Below, one piece after another: positions 1 through 11,699 of a stretch of 64,000 nt of DNA. The DNA comes from Pseudocercospora fijiensis CIRAD86 (Eukaryota > Ascomycota > Dothideomycetes > Mycosphaerellales > Mycosphaerellaceae): contig NW_006921540.1 of assembly GCF_000340215.1 (NCBI RefSeq), positions 1,916,377-1,980,376 of the forward strand, written 5' to 3'. Within the stretch, counting starts at the first letter, position 1. Each line of letters begins with the position of its first letter. Made by a program: the position numbers and the translations under genes. Under the pieces are notes generated by a model. That model was given only the letters and a program-made list of their open reading frames with translations, was not told the DNA's origin and did not search any database.

Positions 1-505
1 AGATTCAGCAGCGGTGGTACAGTATGGCCAAGCGGTCGAGAAGTCTTTTTGAGAGGTCCAAGTCGGTGAGGCTGTAAGCGCGGTGCTGAGATTGGTGGTT
101 GATCTATGTATCCAACAAGCGAGACGCACAGCTTATACCATGATCGACATCTGAATTTGGATGGGTTGTGCAAAAAGTGATGCCATAAGGAGCAGGACAG
201 GATGCAGAAAGTTTGCATGCCCCATGCGCCATGCCTGCCTGCCTGCAGATCAGCCGAAGCGGCTCTGCCAGCACGGCGCTTAGAGGCATGCTGTGAGAGG
301 TGAAGCTCTTGATGACTCGCGATGGGGAATTGAGATTTTAGCGATAACGAACAATGGAATGATCGAATACTCATCATCACTGTGACATATTATTCCCATC
401 CTATTGGTCATCGTCCTTCGAGCAGCGGCGGCGGCGGCGGTGAGAGAAATACGGCGCACGTGATGTCGCCTCGGCAGGCTTTGGGCAGAGCCGCAGGGCC
501 TGGGA
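1..505. other. Unique left flank, no supported gene
   Basis: Unmutated, GC-balanced DNA in which CA and TG are common. Only short overlapping open frames on both strands, none with recognisable domains. A short GCG-rich run lies near 424-440. The right edge (497-505, ggcctggga) is one copy of the target duplication of the adjacent MULE. Confidence 0.5.
497..505. repeat. Left 9-bp target site duplication of MULE-1
   Basis: ggcctggga directly abuts the left terminal inverted repeat and is repeated exactly at 3878-3886, just outside the right inverted repeat. A 9-bp duplication is typical of Mutator-like elements. Confidence 0.9.
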
Positions 506-541
506 GGGATTTGGTATTCGTCCATTGCCTATATTATATTC
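506..541 (+). repeat. MULE-1 left terminal inverted repeat
   Basis: 36 bp identical to the reverse complement of 3842-3877. It has escaped RIP (tccattgcc retains CA and TG). Confidence 0.9.
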
Positions 542-859
542 TTCGCTGCTACCGAAGGGGGTTGCTGTCCCCGGAATAGCGCATTTAGCAGTGTATTTGG
601 CGGCTCTTGCCGGGACCCACTCCTACATCGGTAATTTAGTAGAATCTCTATAGTATACTATATCTCTTTATAAAGCCGTAGAAACAGCTATATAGACTAA
701 AACAAGGTATTATTATAGACCCCTCTTAATCCGAATACGAGGCATAAATACTATCGGAAGGGCAGCACTATAGAAACGAATAAGGTAACCTAGAAAGCGC
801 GGATTTCTTCTAAGATCTCGAGAATAGTAATAAAGGTAATAAAAATATCGATATACCTA

Positions 860-3380
860 GAGATAGCGGTTTTAAGGAATAAGATCTCGATAGTTTAAAT
901 GCCGAGAAACTAGCTAAGATTAAGCTCGATAAGGAGGCAGTAAATAATGCTAAATTAGCGGAAAGATCGTTCTCGTAAATAGCCGCGGAGGTATATAAGG
1001 CCTTCGAGAATAGTAGCTTCTTTAAGCTAGTCGGTAAAAATAAGGTAGACGAAACGGTCGGTAGAGAGGTAGACGAAGAGCCTACTAAAGAGCCTATTAA
1101 TAACGATGCTAGCGACTAGATATCCGATCTACCGAAGGAGACCTATAGGTCGATAGAAGTCGCTTTTAATAAAGCGAATAAGTAGGCTCGGACCTATAGT
1201 TATACTATCGTTCTACGAGGCGGTAACTACTCGAAGAGGCCGGAGTTTCGAGAAGCGAATATCTATATTAGTAGATACTGTATCTATAGCGCTAGTAAAG
1301 GAAGGTAGAAGGATCGCTCTAAGAATAGTAGTAAGCGGCCTACTACTGTTAGTTAGAAGGAGGCCTATCTATAGTTACTATCGTTACAAGCGGTCGACTA
1401 TTGTAACCTATTTAGCCGTTAGAGGGTCGATAAGTCGCACTACTAGTATACCTATAAAGGAGGCTACAAGGACTTTAATAGCGCCGATTTCGCGATATAT
1501 CGCCGCTGCTAGCGTAAGTCGATAAAGGACAAGATAATAAAGATAATAGAAGAGGATTTAAGCGCGAATACGAGTGCTATATCGACGTTAGCGCGGCTAT
1601 AGAAGAAGGAAGATTGTAAGTCTATCTAGTATTAGAAATTCTTACCGGCCGAGACTCGGCCGACCTGTATACTATTACATTCTTCCCTTCCTTCTATACT
1701 CTTACTCTAACAGCATATAATATATAGGCATACAAACGATATAGGACATTTATAACATTCGAAAGATAGCGCGGAGGGTTTAGTAGGGTAATATATCGGC
1801 CTTAGATGCACTTTTACGGCTCCTAGAAAGAGGTAGATACTACTACGATTAGGACCTAGATATAACGCCGGGGAACGAGGGCAAAATCGACAAATTGCTT
1901 ATAATCTACCTACTTATAGCACGGTTCTACGCCCTATATCCGGAGTACCTTATCTGCGATAATATATATAAGACTAACTACTATAACCGACCTCTTTTTA
2001 ATATCTCCGGCGGTACCAGCGGCGGCACTACAATTCTATTAGGATACGCGATTATAGGCAAAGAAGACGAAGCCGGCTTTATATAGGTGTTTGAGGCCTT
2101 TAAGAAGCTCTGCCGCGTTAATAACCTACTAGATCTAGGCCTATAGGTTACTAATCGAGACCGTAGTTGTATAAACGCATTAGACAAGGTATACTTATTA
2201 ATACCTGCACTTATCTGCGCCTAGCATATATTCAAGAATGTATAGTTATAGGCCCGCAAATTAATACCGCAATAAGCTATCTACGACGACGAAACTAGTG
2301 CCTTTCTACGCTACGAAGATCAAGCCGATTGCGAGTCGTTTATAGCCGCTTTCCGTACCTGTATTAAAGCCGAGATAGTAGCTGAATTTGATAAGAAGAA
2401 CACCTTCTTATCTAACTATAAGAACCCTCACTTCCGTAGCCTATAGACCTATATTAAGCGTAAATACTAGTCTTATAAGAAGAAGATTGCCTACTGCTTT
2501 TAGCAGCACGTCTTTCTATTCTATAGACAACGCGTTACTTCGAGGGTAGAAGGGGCTCATTCGACAATAAAGAAATAGCTAGCAGGTAGGCGGTATAACG
2601 TGCTTACCCTGTTCCTTAAACTCGTACGTAGACGTCTACCTAGCTTTACTTAGATACCGCTTTGCTAACAATTTAATAGGAGCCGTAGTTCAAGATTAAA
2701 GCCTCTTAGATTAAGGACCGTATTAGCAAGGACCGGCTTCAAATTCTAATATCCTATAAGAAACTAGAGTTTGCTTAGTATAACGGCACGATCTATCGCT
2801 AGGCTATTATTAAGGCCGGCAAGTAACAATAGTATACACTCGATAAGATTAAAGAGCTTACTAAGGAGCCTAATAAGCTACGGTCTCGGTATACAGGCCG
2901 TTATAAGTACGCTTAGGGGATTACCTGCAAATATACTGTAAGGGATAAGATAATAGAAATAGGCTTCTTCTACTAGACCCCTTCGGACTTCGATAGGCAC
3001 TAGTATATCGATAAGTCTATAGCACTACTAGCTCGTATTATAGAAGTTATATAGACTCGAGACTTCACTATAATACCTAATAATCGCAGAGCTCGTAGTA
3101 GCAATAGCGGCCGTAGCAATAGCGGCCGTGCTAGGCGTATAAATATACGAGACCCTTCTAGCTTCGAATATAACGACCTAAATAACGCGGCTTCTCAATC
3201 TACTCGTAGCCGTAGCCGTAGCCGTAGCCGTAGTAGAGCGAGAGCCTCTACGCAACAACCTCGAGTCTATATACCTACTAAGCGACACTAGTTTATTAGT
3301 AACAATCTAGCTAGTATTCAACGAGCCGCTATAGCACTTAGAAGGGCCTTATACGCACCGGCTATAACATAGCCGGCTAA
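860..3380 (+). pseudogene. MULE transposase, inactivated by RIP
   Basis: Reading through the many TAG/TAA stops as mutated Gln/Trp codons gives a continuous MULE transposase. The first catalytic Asp is in CDNIYKTNYYNRPLFNISG (Asp codon 1958-1960, matching the family D-x-TYKTN...PLxNI pattern). Next comes a segment like TNRDRSCINALDKVYLLIP, followed by the C-x2-H motif (CA*HIFKNV, about 2216-2240, stop where Trp is expected). The catalytic Glu region reads RVEGAHSTIKK (about 2545-2577). The C-terminal part has Arg-Ser repeats (about 3095-3240). No uninterrupted reading frame longer than about 63 codons survives, so it cannot encode active transposase. Frame shifts were not excluded. Confidence 0.85.
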
Positions 3381-3841
3381 GTAATACTACTAATTTGTCT
3401 AGTTCTATAGTACTTAACAACTACTGCTAAGACTAGCACTAGCAGGTCCGCTAGTAGCGACTTAACCGACTGTATTTAGAGGCGCTCTACTACTATCTAA
3501 TTAATAGGTATTTACTTAGTAATAGTAATAGTAGCAATAGTAATAGCAGTATAGAAGTTAGTTTATACCGTAGTAAGAGCTACGGTTATATCTACGACAG
3601 TATTACTATACAGGTTAAGGCAATTAGTACTAGAATACAGTTTAATTGAAGTCTACGAGTCTATATTAATATCTACGTAACTAGCGGGCTCGAGAATACC
3701 CTCCTACCTAACTATAATTATTACTATATACGTTAGGTTCTATACCAAGCAGCGGAGGCCGCTTTTGTATAGCGTTTTATATAGCGAGAGGTCAGTGCGT
3801 ACTGCTAATCGAAACCGGAAGTATGATCTATAGCAATGGAC

Positions 3842-3877
3842 GAATATAATATAGGCAATGGACGAATACCAAATCCC
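3842..3877 (-). repeat. MULE-1 right terminal inverted repeat
   Basis: Reverse complement of 506-541. The inner part contains a short direct duplication (caatggacgaata occurs at about 3835 and again at about 3856), so the right end looks as if it was duplicated internally. Confidence 0.9.
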
Positions 3878-3886
3878 GGCCTGGGA
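3878..3886. repeat. Right 9-bp target site duplication of MULE-1
   Basis: ggcctggga, identical to 497-505. Confidence 0.9.
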
Positions 3887-5000
3887 CGACGGTAAGCATT
3901 CTCTGGTTGGCGTTGCACGGCATGAACTGCTGCAACGCTGTCAGGAAGTATCGGCAGCACGAGGCCGGATGGTGCAGAGCGTGACCATAGCATGGTGTGA
4001 CTGGGCATGCCGACCGCCTCGCGTGCGACTGGTGATGAAGCGCAGCGTGCAGTGGGCCTGGCAGCGCGATGCAAGGACTATCGACTACCGAGTGCTCGGT
4101 ATGGGTATGGCAATCAGTGAAGTTGCACCAAGCAGGTCCGAGCGAGCTGACCGCCTCGGGATGGAAGTACGGTCGTCGCAAACGCACTGCACGTGGGAGG
4201 GTGGTGTGGGAGTTGCGGGCGGAGTGTGGTGAATGGAGTGCGGCACGAGCACGATGGCGTCGCTGGCGTCGCTGGCCGGGCGTGTGCATCTCCGCTCCTA
4301 TACCAGACAACAATCGCCTTGTCGCCGTCGACGTCGGCATATCGATGTAGCCGCTGGATGGCGGGTTTAGGTGTGAATGTGGCGCGCCAGCGTTGCAGCG
4401 TGCAGCCAATCAGCGCGGCCGAGCACGGTATGGACCCCGGCGCCGCCCGCACATGCAGTGACCTCCATACGACAGACAGCGTTCAGCAGCAGACGTGCAG
4501 CGTGCTGTCGAGGCGCGTCCAATGGTGCTGTATTCTAACATTATCGCTGGACGAATGGTAGGGCATCGCGTCTCTTTCTGCTCTTCACTGCTCGTCTAAC
4601 CGCTTCTTCGCTGCCATCTGATTGCCCGTTGTGTCGAGACCTGTTCTCCCCTCCCTTCTGCTTGCTTCTGCACTCAGCTGCACTTCTGCCACTCACTCTG
4701 TACCCCTTCCAGACCCGACGACCAGCGCGGCTGCATGCATTCTGTACTGCACCTGCACGCACACACCCCCGCTGGGAAGACTCTGGCCTCTCCGCGCTTC
4801 GGGCGATACACAAGGTGTGACTTCGTTGATTGAGCGCGCATGTCCGGGTAGGTTGCTTCTACTCTTCCCGAAGATACAAGTGTTTCACGTCCGGTCACGG
4901 CTGGGTTGGCGAACAGACCGCCCTGGACACCATCTGGCTGCCCTCATGGCCACCATTACACCTCGAACCCACACTAACCCACCCGCTACAGCAATCGAAC
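3887..5000. other. Upstream region of the WD40 gene
   Basis: 1.1 kb of unmutated DNA. Several overlapping open frames on both strands look like chance readings; none has domain-like content. CT-rich stretches occur near 4570-4700, as is common in fungal promoters. No TATA box could be assigned with confidence. The intended promoter of the 5001 gene should lie here. Confidence 0.4.
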
Positions 5001-8000
5001 ATGTCATCCCGAAGAGCTTCAGACACAAGATCAAAGTCTGGAAGGTCTTCGTCGGCGTCGAATCCGGCCTCGTATCGACAAACACAACCAAGCCAGACTC
5101 CTCCTCCGGCAACATTGACCCCCGAAGGCCAAGGCAGTGACCTTGAACCATGCGCCGCAACTGCCTCATTCCTACTCTACGCACAGCGAAATGTCATCCT
5201 CGTGCTTCATCACGACACTCTGTCCATCGAACGACGATTCGATTTGCACCGGGAAGATGTGCTGTGGATAGCAGTGGACAATGTCAGCGAACGAGGTTCC
5301 GGAAGATTGGCTGTGAGCTTTGATGCAGGGAAGACGGCGATCGTTTGGGATATCCTCACCGGCGTCGAGGTCGCGCGCTTTTCCGCATACGAGCACATGA
5401 GAGTTGCGTCTTTCATGCGCAACGGCAATATCGCATTTGGTAGGAACATGCCCGGAATCTGCAAGCAAACATGCTGACTGTCTCTAGGAAATGACCAGGG
5501 AAACGTGATCCTCTTCGAACCATCCACATCGGAACACATTTCTGCGAGAACAATTTTCGACCCCATTACCGCAATAGCTCCCTCTGCCGACTGCAGGACT
5601 TTCGCGATGGGTTATTTCAATGGATCGATCCTGATTGCAACCCTCCAACCTTCCTTCACCATTCTACACACCCTGAACACCACTAGAGCACCGTCAAAGA
5701 TCAGTGGTCTTGCATGGCATGGATCTTCGTCAAAGCAGCAGACTGATATGCTTGCGACTCAAGCCCAAGATGGGGATTTGCGAGTGTGGAGTGTTCCGAA
5801 AGGAGATCATGGAGCTGCACCGACCATCATTCGCGTGCTGCAGAGGCCGGAATCGCAGTTGGCAGGTCCTTGTTGGTTTGCTTGGTCGAAGAACGGACGC
5901 TTAATACAACTTGCGGATGGGTGAGTGCTCTGCTTCGTACAGACAATCAAGCCCATGACCGATTGAGATCAGTGCTAAAATTTACGGGGCAGGGAAACCA
6001 GAGCGTGGGACGTTCGTACCAAAAAGGTCACTTACGATATCATTCCAACGATTCAGGGCGTTGTGGGAATGGCCAACTATGGACCAACAGCAACTTTGTT
6101 CACCTTGGGGCGAAATCACACGGTTCAACAATACGACATCAACCCGAACACAAGCCCGCTGCAAGTAGCAACAGCGCAGCATGCGCCCGCCAATACTCCT
6201 CCTACGCCTCCGACGGACCTTTTGAATGAGAGGACGAAGAATGCAATTACAGAAGGTCAAATCAGTCTACCTGTGGTGTTTACCGATGGCGAAAGCAGTG
6301 CCGACGAGGGAGCAACCATGTCACCTTTGCAAAGGATCGCGCTGGAGATGGACTCGCTCGATGCCATGGAATCTGAGATTCGCGACAAGGTCATGCCGCT
6401 CAGCCCATCAAGTCACGGCGGATCTGTCAGCTCACGAAGTTCCGGGAAGCCTTCGCGCAGGCAACGGAAATATTTGTATGACAAGCCAGACTCTTCTCGC
6501 GCATCGACCAATTCTGGCCACGAAGGCACGGAGTTCTCTTTTGGAGGACCATCTCAGCTGGGCCGCGAGAGCATGTCAATAAGATCTAGCGCATCCTACA
6601 CATCAGGGACACATCATGGCCGTCGGTCGTCTAATTTGCGCAGAGAAGTACTGCGGAGTCCGGAGGAAACGGAGGAGACACAGCTGATGGAGCTCTTCCC
6701 ATTCACGAAAGCCCGGCTTCGAGAAGTGGCGTTCAGAACTCCTCATTACGGAGAAGTTGCTCGCACTCCAGACCTTTTGCAGCGAGAAATGTTGAGTGTT
6801 GTATTCGGCTGGAATGATGACGCTCGCAGCCTGATTCACGAAGAATTGGCGAGGCAGCGGCCTGGCTCAGCCAGTGCTGTGCTGCTATCGAAATGGCTGG
6901 GTGACATTGGTGCCGACGAGATGGCTTCTCTTGTCGGCTCGGAATCAATGACCTCCTCGGACTGGATGCTGCTTGCGTTAAGCTCCATTGGATCGGACTC
7001 CAAAAGGAAAGTCGGCGAGGCGTTCGTACAACGCTTGCTGGAGAAGGGCGATATTCATCCCGCGGTGGCAATCCTTCTCGGACTCGGCGAATACAACGAC
7101 GCAATCGAGGTGTATGTGTCCCAAGCTTACTTCATGGAGGCTGTCCTCCTGACCTGCCTGGCATGTCCGAACGACTGGGGCCGGATATCGCACTTGCTCA
7201 GGAAGTGGGGCGAGAACGCAGTGATGAATGGAGAGGCCGAACTTGCCGTACGCTGTTTCTCATGCACGAGCATTCAGACTTCAGAGCCGTGGACTTCTCC
7301 ACGAGCGCAACATGAGGTGTTCGCGGCGCAACAGGCACGAGAGCCTCAGAGCGCTGTGGATCTTTCCAGCCCTGTGTCGATTCCCTCGCGCTCTGGCTCT
7401 GGCTCTGCCCGGTTGACCACCAAAAATGCTTCCCTCAAATTGATCACCACCTTCGGAGACAAAGGCGTGCCACTCCAGACTGGTGCTGGAGGAGATCCAC
7501 TCACGGTCGTCGACCCAGGAACTGTAACCGCAGGCGTCACTCCAATCCAACACTCTGCTTACCCAATGTCTCCTGGAGGCCTGGATCCGTGGCGACGGCG
7601 TGACGGTCGCATGACTCGAGATGCCACGTCTGCCCGGACAGCTACACCTGGAGGCATGCGGAGGAAGCGTTTACCGTCTCGGACTGACATTGAGAGAGCG
7701 AAGCAAGAAGCTGCTGAAATGGCAACGCCTCTAACAGCAGCTCGCGACTTTGCCACCCAAACGACACAAAGTAGGACAAGCAGCAGACGGACATCCTCTG
7801 TAAGCAGCGCTAGCCTGCCGGATCCCACGACTGCTCTACGGCCCGCTGTCTACGACGCAGAGAAACTTACTCCGCGAGCTTTTGGCGACGCTGCTGAGCA
7901 CTTACCCTCTCCGGCCAAAGGTGTCTTTACAAGACTGCGCGAGGAGTCTCGACAGCGAAACTCCTCTCGCGAAAGAAAGCCAGACTATCTTGCCGTACAA

Positions 8001-10436
8001 GTCATGGATACTGTGTATGCTGAGACACGTTCGCCTATGACTGCGGATGCTGTCATTTCGCCTGGCGGAGCTTTACAAGCCGGGACTCTCAGTCCGCCTC
8101 TGACCGGCGGAAGCTCGAAAGCAAGCACCAAAGGTCGATCGACTGACGACAAGATCAACAGTGTCGAAGAAGCGAGAATCGCGCGTCGCAATGAACGGGC
8201 AGACAGTCGAAGGCGTGGCGAGAGCAAGCGACGTGCGGAAAGCCGTTCCGGACGCACCTCCAGCCGTATGCGGGATGCTTCTGAGAACCGGGGACGAGGT
8301 GTGCCTCGCTACATCCCGCCTGCAAAACGCTCGCCTTCTTCGCCTGTGCCAATGTCTCCCGAGGAGATTGCACAGGCTACGAACAAGGCCAAGGAGATCG
8401 AGCCAGCCACCACTGACGACGAGAACTTTTACAAAGCCGCACTATCGCCCACCGGATCCCACAGAAGCGGACGAGACTCCACTCGACATGACTCTCTCGG
8501 CAACGTCGCAGATGCGGTACCTCCGCCTCTGCGCTCTTCTGGCAGAGCATCCACCCGGCCGCACAGCCCACCGCGAACGGAGGAGGAGGAGACCGAAGAA
8601 CGTGGCCGAGGCCGCAGTGCAAACCGAGTCGCAGGTTCATCCACGCGATCTCCATCGTCGCCTCTTCCCGTGCTTTCGGCGAAAGCTTATGGAGGCGACA
8701 AGGAGGAGACGCAAAGCGATGGCCAACAACGCTTTCGCATGCGATCTCAGAGTGCAAGCCGACAGGCTCAGATTGACTTACAAAGCCGTCGACAAGCCAG
8801 TCGTGCCAGATCGTCCAGTCGCAGGCCGAAGCCAGAAATTCCGACGATTGCCGAGTCCGAAGTCACCGACATTGTACCAGAAGAGCAGGCTTCCCGGACA
8901 TCTCAGAACACCGACTCCTCTGTTGGGAATTCGAGACCGAGAACTTTGAGCAGGAAGGAGCTGGCAGCCAAAGAGCTCGAGGATCGCCGCCGCTCGCTTG
9001 CCAGACGACCATCAGCGCCAGCCATTCCTCTGCCCGAGCATCTCACTTCAATCAACAATCGACCAGGACTTCCGCGATCACACACTGAGCTTGGTGACAG
9101 CCCGACGTCGTACATGCCACCTATGTCGAGGAGTCACACGGTGGATCCTGATGCGATGCTCAAATACAATCAACAGAGCAAGATCACGGGCACTTCGACA
9201 CCCTCAGCTCCTATTGGCCTTCCTGCTACTCCAAGGGCTATGCGCCACCCGCGTTATATGAGCACTGATCCCAATGAACGTGATGCAGCTCCTCCTGTGC
9301 CGTTCATCCCAGACAAGTTTTCTGATCTAGGCTCGCTGTCAGGAAGCAGCTTGAGCCAGGTCACAAACTCAGAGCTTAGTCAAGCGTCTTCGGTCATGAC
9401 CTCTTCCGATCAACAGAAGATATTTTCCTCTGGCGAATCAAGGTCGTTTGTGTCTGAAAGCAGCGACTCCATCGGGCCTCTCCTGCCATCGTCCGTCTAT
9501 GGCCAGAAAGGACCCCTAACACGAGCTGCAACCGCACCACCTGAGCAGCAACAGGCAGCTCACCCTCTCTATCGGGCTGGCATACCTTCTACCAGACGTC
9601 TATCGAATGTTCGCAAGATCTCGCCACCTGATGGCCTCAACTCCTCGGAAGGAGGCGAATCCATGAGTAGCATCGACGCTGCCTTGATTGGAGGCAGTGA
9701 TACTTCGAATGTCATCATCATCCCAGAAATGCCCGAACTCGCACCTCCGATGCTCCCCGAGCTGCAGCACTTGAACATTCCACCTCCACCTCCACCTCCT
9801 CCAGTCTTCCCAGGTCATCAAGCAAACAACTCTTCCGGCATGATCAATATCGCCATCGACGAGAACGCCCCAAGCAGTGCCATGGAGTCTTCTGGACCAA
9901 CACTGCCTGCACCAATGGCACGAGACCAACCACGATCAGTAACCGCCAGTCCCACATCCCACCGCCGCAACGCACCTTCTGGTGACGGCTTCAGCTCCCG
10001 GATGCGTAATTTTGGCGAGCGGATGCGCAGCTCCTCCAAGAACCGTACCAAGTCTCCACCACTTGATACCTCATGGCGTCCAGCCCCTTACGAAAGCGTG
10101 AAGACTGGGTACGACTACCATCCCAAGTCCGCACAGCCGGGCGGTCCAGCGCCTTATGAGTCCATTCCTGGCCCACCTTCTTCTCACGGTCACAAACGGG
10201 CCGGAAGCTTGAACGTCACTCACCGTGCTCAAAGTCCCTACGAACAGGCAATGGCAGGTCAAGCTGTGAGTCCTTCTACCGAAAGAATCAACGAGACTGC
10301 AGTCCCGCCAAGTAGCCTACCTGGCAGCAGGAGTGGGAGCGTCAGTGGGTACAGGAACCCCAAAGAGATCAGAGCGAATATGCCCCCAAACCAAATCCAG
10401 CATGGAGTCAATCCACGAGATGGAGGATTCTTGTGA
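5001..10436 (+). CDS. WD40-repeat protein with helical solenoid and long disordered tail
   Basis: Three exons: 5001-5439, 5488-5920, 5993-10436. Introns are 48 bp (donor gtagga, branch-like gctgac) and 72 bp (donor gtgagt). The joined product is 1771 residues. I start at the ATG at 5001 (MSSRRASD); the open frame reaches 4830 only through a TTG codon. A Ser-rich N-terminus is followed by WD40-like blades (about 45-400, with blade ends such as KTAIVWDI, GDLRVWSV and TRAWDV). Next is a helical, TPR/solenoid-like segment (about 525-730, including AVAILLGLGEYNDAIEVYVS). The remaining 1000 residues are Ser/Arg/Pro-rich and look disordered, with a poly-Pro run near nt 9780. WD40 propellers plus solenoids are common in scaffold or trafficking complexes, but I do not recognise this family or its function. 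Product class is confident; role unknown. Confidence 0.85.
5440..5487 (+). other. Intron 1 of the WD40 gene
   Basis: 48 bp, gtaggaac...tctctag, with a branch-like gctgac about 10 bases before the acceptor. Removal joins ...IAF and GNDQGN in frame and bypasses a stop at 5475. Confidence 0.8.
5921..5992 (+). other. Intron 2 of the WD40 gene
   Basis: 72 bp, gtgagtgctc...acggggcag. Removal joins LIQLADG to ETRAWDVRTK in frame and restores a WD40 blade ending. Confidence 0.8.
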
Positions 10437-11460
10437 TGACTGGAAAACTCTCGGATCGGTTCGAAACAACATGAAAACTCATTCTTACTGAATGCATTAT
10501 TCTATCTATGCCTTGATGGAATATGAATGCATGGCTCATGAATGAGGATGGATGAAACACAAACCAAACATCTCGAAAGATCAGGTATCTAACGACTACG
10601 ATTCTTGCCTTTCTGGATATCAAGATCAAATCAGCATTACCAACAATCAACAATCTACAGCATTTTTTTTAAATCAGGCATCCAATTTTTTTTTTGGTGA
10701 GATTTGTTTGTAATTAGCGAAATGTTCTTTTTTTTTCTGTATCTTTTTGGCATTGCGAGCGAGCGAGCGAGCGAGCGATGGCGCATGCGTGTGCGTGTGC
10801 GTACTTCTTTTCTCCTTTTTTTTCAGCATATGCATATATCTTTTGTCTTGATTCATGGAGTGGATACACTCACTGTACATCATCATCATCATCATCATCA
10901 TCATTAGCGAGCGTCTTCTCGATGTTATTTCGGTTTCTTCTTCTTTTTTTTTTTGTTCTAGGACAGGGACAGGCACTCGTCATCGGCAAAGATTTTGTTT
11001 TTAGGGGACTGCCTCACGGCAAGAAAGGAAGGAAGATCTCAGTTTTTTTTTTTTTTTGGTCTTTTTTGATCTTCGTCGTTGGGCAGTGCAGTGCAGGTGC
11101 CATGAGAGGACGGAATTATTGTACATGCTGTATACACAGTAGATTGCAACGAATGGCAATGGCAATACTGTACCCAGTGCTGCTGCTGCAGGATTTCTTG
11201 CGTGTCAATAATTTGGGACTTCTGTCGCTTGGTGATCTTGCTATGTAGTCCAATCAATCTCTGCAGCCCAAATTCGGTTATAGGCGAGAGGGAAGATTGA
11301 TTGACTGGATGCTACACTACACTACACTACACTACAGTACTATTGTGTGTGTGTGTACGTGTGATGTGACGTGACTCAGTCACATTGGCTGTAGTGAGAT
11401 AGTGTTGGATGTAGCAGACTTTTAGCGTGCAAGGGTTGTAGTGGATTGCTTACATTTACG
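10437..11460. other. 3' flank of WD40 gene with simple repeats
   Basis: About 1 kb of non-coding-looking DNA with many T-runs (8-15 nt; for example around 10664, 10687 and 11043) and several microsatellites: a gcga run (10755-10778), nine cat triplets (10878-10904), a ctaca run (about 11312-11336) and a gt run (about 11344-11355). Open frames here are low-complexity artefacts (poly-His, poly-Ser, poly-Met). The transition to RIP-mutated DNA begins near 11460. Confidence 0.6.
10878..10904 (+). repeat. (CAT)9 microsatellite
   Basis: Nine uninterrupted cat triplets, followed by tagcgagcg. Confidence 0.9.
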
Positions 11461-11699
11461 GATATACTCGGTAGTGGTAGAGTCGATTAATGAATCGAGA
11501 TATAGCCATTTTTGCTAGCCAAATCAGGCATGCCGAGGATCCATTAGTCGCCGACTTTATATCGTAGTAGGAAGTCGTTATATCGACGAAAAATTAGCTA
11601 TATAGCTATATATAAGGTGTTATTATAGGCATATAGGTAGGCTAATTTCTACGCTCTTTCTAACTATTATAATAGCCTATCTAATCCCCTCTTATCTCG

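Larger units (their letters stand above)
506..3877 (+). mobile_element. Mutator-like DNA transposon (MULE-1), RIP-mutated
   Basis: A 3372-bp element bounded by 36-bp perfect terminal inverted repeats (506-541 and 3842-3877, beginning gggatttggtattcg) and flanked by a perfect 9-bp duplication. The interior encodes a MULE transposase full of stop codons. Size and structure resemble fungal Hop-type MULEs (about 3.3 kb, one transposase gene); that comparison is from general knowledge, not a search. CpA-to-TpA mutation is heavy from about 630 to 3780. Roughly the outer 100 bp at each end, including both inverted repeats, keep normal CA/TG content. Confidence 0.9.

Noticed and set aside
25..70. tRNA-like A box (tggccaagcgg) near the window start
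   Set aside because: The only B-box-like sequence is about 25 bp away and no cloverleaf can be folded.
3805..4561. Several overlapping open frames of 90-190 codons on both strands
   Set aside because: They partly include the MULE inverted repeat, overlap each other on opposite strands and have low-complexity or unnatural composition.
4830..5000. Upstream extension of the WD40 frame
   Set aside because: Opens with TTG, not ATG. The first in-frame ATG is 5001. The same reasoning moved the starts of UPF3, the amidoligase, the 43620 gene and the Ulp1-like gene.
8161..8949. 262-codon Arg-rich frame inside the WD40 gene
   Set aside because: Out-of-frame shadow of the Ser/Arg-rich tail of the real gene.
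10704..10976. Frames with poly-His, poly-Ser and poly-Met
   Set aside because: Products of the (cat)9 microsatellite and T-runs.
11312..11336. CRISPR-like short tandem repeat
   Set aside because: Pure 5-bp ctaca microsatellite without spacers, in a fungal genome.
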